Shown one piece after another: positions 5,408-6,886 of a stretch of DNA of 6,886 bases (its first letter is position 1; each line of letters opens with the position of its first letter). The notes under the pieces are model-generated. The model had not been told where the DNA came from. It saw nothing but the letters and a program-made list of their open reading frames with translations, and searched no databases. The DNA lies in NCBI GenBank assembly GCA_025937035.1, contig JAICSG010000212.1, positions 1-6,886 on the forward strand. Direction: 5' to 3'. The DNA is from Thermoanaerobaculia bacterium. GTDB lineage: Bacteria; Acidobacteriota; Thermoanaerobaculia; Multivoradales; UBA5704. A program made the position numbers and the translations under genes.

Positions 5408-6886
5408 TTACGCGGCGAGCCGTGGACGCAGGGCGATGAGCCGTCCTTTAAGCTCGCTGGCGGTGGCGGGCCGGCGCGTGATCGTCTTGTGGAGGGCGGA
5501 GCGGAAGAAGTCGCCGAGGAGCTCGTCCTGCTCGGGGCAGGCTTGGGAGAAGTCGGGGACCCGGCCGTTGCGGATGCGGCTCATGAGCTGCTGCATGTCG
5601 CCGCCGGCGAAGATCTTGCGGCCGAGCAGGCACTCGTAGAGCACGATGGCCAGGCTCCAGAGATCGAACGAGGTGTCGGCCGGCTGGCCGTTGAGCGCCT
5701 CGGGCGAGAGATAGGCGAGGGTGCCGACGAGTTGCTTCGACATCGTCACCGTGGTGGGCAGGCGGTTCCACACCGAGGTGGCGGGCAGCGCGACCGAATC
5801 GTCGTCCAGGTTGGCCGCGGGGGGTACCTCGACGTCGCGGCGCAGGTCGAACATCACGCGGGCGATGCCGAAGTCCATCAGCTTGGGGGTGCCGTCGCGG
5901 GTATAGCCGATGTTGCTCGGCTTGATGTCGCGGTGGAGGATGTCCGAGGCGTGCAGGTGCTCCAGGGCCTCGGCCATGGCGATGCCCAGCTCCACGGTCT
6001 CGGCCGCGTCGAGCTTCCCCTTCTCGATCCGCTGCGAGAGGGTCCCCCCCTCGAGCAGCTCCATCACCAGCATGGGCGTCCCCTGCCAGGTCTCCATGCC
6101 GTAGACCGGCGCGAGGTGGCGATGGGAGACGGCCGCCGCCGTGCGCGCCTCCCGCCGCAGCCGCATGGCGTCCTCGGGGGAGACGCGGCGCAGGGTCTTC
6201 ACCGCCACCGGCCGGCCGAGCGAGAGGTCGGTGCCGCGGTAGACGACGCCCATGCCGCCGGTGCCGATGCGGCGCTCGAACCGGAACTTGCCCGGCAGCA
6301 GGTAGGGGACGTGCGAGGGCTCCAGCCGCCGGCTGCACGAGGTGCAGAAGACGGTGTACGAGGCATAGAGCCGGCCGCAGTTGGGGCACTCCTTGGCGAG
6401 CTCGGCGCCGGCCCCGGAGTCGGAAGGGGGGAGCGGGACGGGCCCCTCCACCGGCTCCTGCCCGCTCCGCGAGGAGCCGAGCGAGCGGCTGAGCTCCACC
6501 TCCAGCAGCCAGGCGATGCCGTTCGCGATGGCGCGCAGGAGCTGGCGGTCCTCCTTGAAGAACGGCAGCTCGCTCTTCTTCTCCCCCAGCCCGATCAGGC
6601 CGAGCAGCGAGCCGTCCCGCGCCAGGATCGGCACGATCAGCCGGAAGCCGTTGTCCACCAGCCAGTAGCGGTCCGTCTCCGGCAGCTTGGCGAGGGGGGA
6701 GCGGGCATCCTCCAGATCGACCACCAGCGGATCGCTGGCGCTCCCGATCAGGTTGGCGAGCGGCGAGGAGGCGTCCAGCCGCCGGCCGCGGACTTTTGGG
6801 TCGGCGAGCACCCCCAAGCGGGGCTCGAACGAGAGGAGCGCCACGCTCTCCGGATGGAGGGCGAGGTCCACCTCGCGGCAGAGCAG
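5408..6886 (-). CDS. Ser/Thr protein kinase 2: GAF - zinc ribbon - Hanks kinase (partial, 5' end outside window)
   Basis: The frame is open from the window edge to the TAA at 5410-5408: 492 visible residues, numbered here from the edge. It is a paralogue of kinase 1 and begins inside its GAF domain, so the missing part probably holds a similar membrane region. The order is GAF (to about 133), a Ser/Pro/Gly-rich linker, a zinc ribbon C167-x2-C170-x10-C181-x2-C184, and a complete kinase: GTGGMG 209-214, K230, E246, HRD 318-320, N325, DFG 338-340, SPE 394-396, D408, R472. It should be an active Ser/Thr kinase. DFG to SPE again spans about 54 residues, but the insert (345-383) is unlike that of kinase 1, with fewer acidic residues and more Pro, Ser and Thr. 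GTG 6871 could be taken as a start, but the five codons before it match kinase 1, so the gene continues upstream. A weak terminator follows. Confidence 0.92.
   Translation of the reverse strand: MLCREVDLALHPESVALLSFEPRLGVLADPKVRGRRLDASSPLANLIGSASDPLVVDLEDARSPLAKLPETDRYWLVDNGFRLIVPILARDGSLLGLIGLGEKKSELPFFKEDRQLLRAIANGIAWLLEVELSRSLGSSRSGQEPVEGPVPLPPSDSGAGAELAKECPNCGRLYASYTVFCTSCSRRLEPSHVPYLLPGKFRFERRIGTGGMGVVYRGTDLSLGRPVAVKTLRRVSPEDAMRLRREARTAAAVSHRHLAPVYGMETWQGTPMLVMELLEGGTLSQRIEKGKLDAAETVELGIAMAEALEHLHASDILHRDIKPSNIGYTRDGTPKLMDFGIARVMFDLRRDVEVPPAANLDDDSVALPATSVWNRLPTTVTMSKQLVGTLAYLSPEALNGQPADTSFDLWSLAIVLYECLLGRKIFAGGDMQQLMSRIRNGRVPDFSQACPEQDELLGDFFRSALHKTITRRPATASELKGRLIALRPRLAA
5859..5888. 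repeat. 30-base exact direct repeat, copy 2 (kinase DFG region)
   Basis: This is identical to 2688-2717 and in the same orientation, 3171 bases away. It encodes the same catalytic block in kinase 2. Confidence 0.9.

Noticed and set aside
6869..6871. GTG as start codon of kinase 2
   Set aside because: The five codons before it continue the match to the GAF domain of kinase 1, so the gene extends beyond the window.

Overview
The window is very GC-rich, with codons ending mostly in G or C. It carries closely packed genes on both strands and no RNA gene, CRISPR array, transposase or phage gene that I can see. Membrane-bound eukaryote-like (Hanks-type) Ser/Thr kinases with a GAF domain, beside ordinary housekeeping genes, suggest a soil or sediment bacterium of the Acidobacteriota type. 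That placement is inference from gene style only; Myxococcota or a related uncultured phylum is also possible.

Left part, plus strand: the 3' end of a uridine kinase gene (1-174) is followed after 4 bases by a TTG-started pterin synthase-like gene (179-547) whose active site has ExxHGH instead of the usual cysteine motif. A sigma70-like promoter (557-585) then precedes a secreted, probable lipoprotein of 312 aa (610-1548), and 17 bases further on lies a class I O-methyltransferase (1566-2243). Neither of these two genes has a visible Shine-Dalgarno sequence.

Right part, minus strand: the methyltransferase meets an 884-residue membrane Ser/Thr kinase (2240-4894) tail to tail; the two stop codons share one CTAG. 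The kinase joins about ten membrane segments of the type seen in membrane histidine kinases to a GAF domain, a four-cysteine zinc ribbon and a C-terminal Hanks kinase. Just upstream of it is a small gene I do not recognise (start 5237) with a strong ribosome binding site. Its frame runs 110 bases into the kinase gene, and its middle has a helix-loop-helix pattern like a histone fold or AAA+ lid. A 170-base, more AT-rich gap holds a weak terminator, palindromes and a candidate -10 box. Beyond it is a second, paralogous kinase (5408-6886), cut by the window edge.

The most interesting unit is kinase 2 - small protein - kinase 1: tandem paralogues with nearly invariant GAF and catalytic cores but different activation-loop inserts, and a small gene overlapping, and perhaps translationally coupled to, the downstream kinase. 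Their signal and substrates cannot be read from the sequence.
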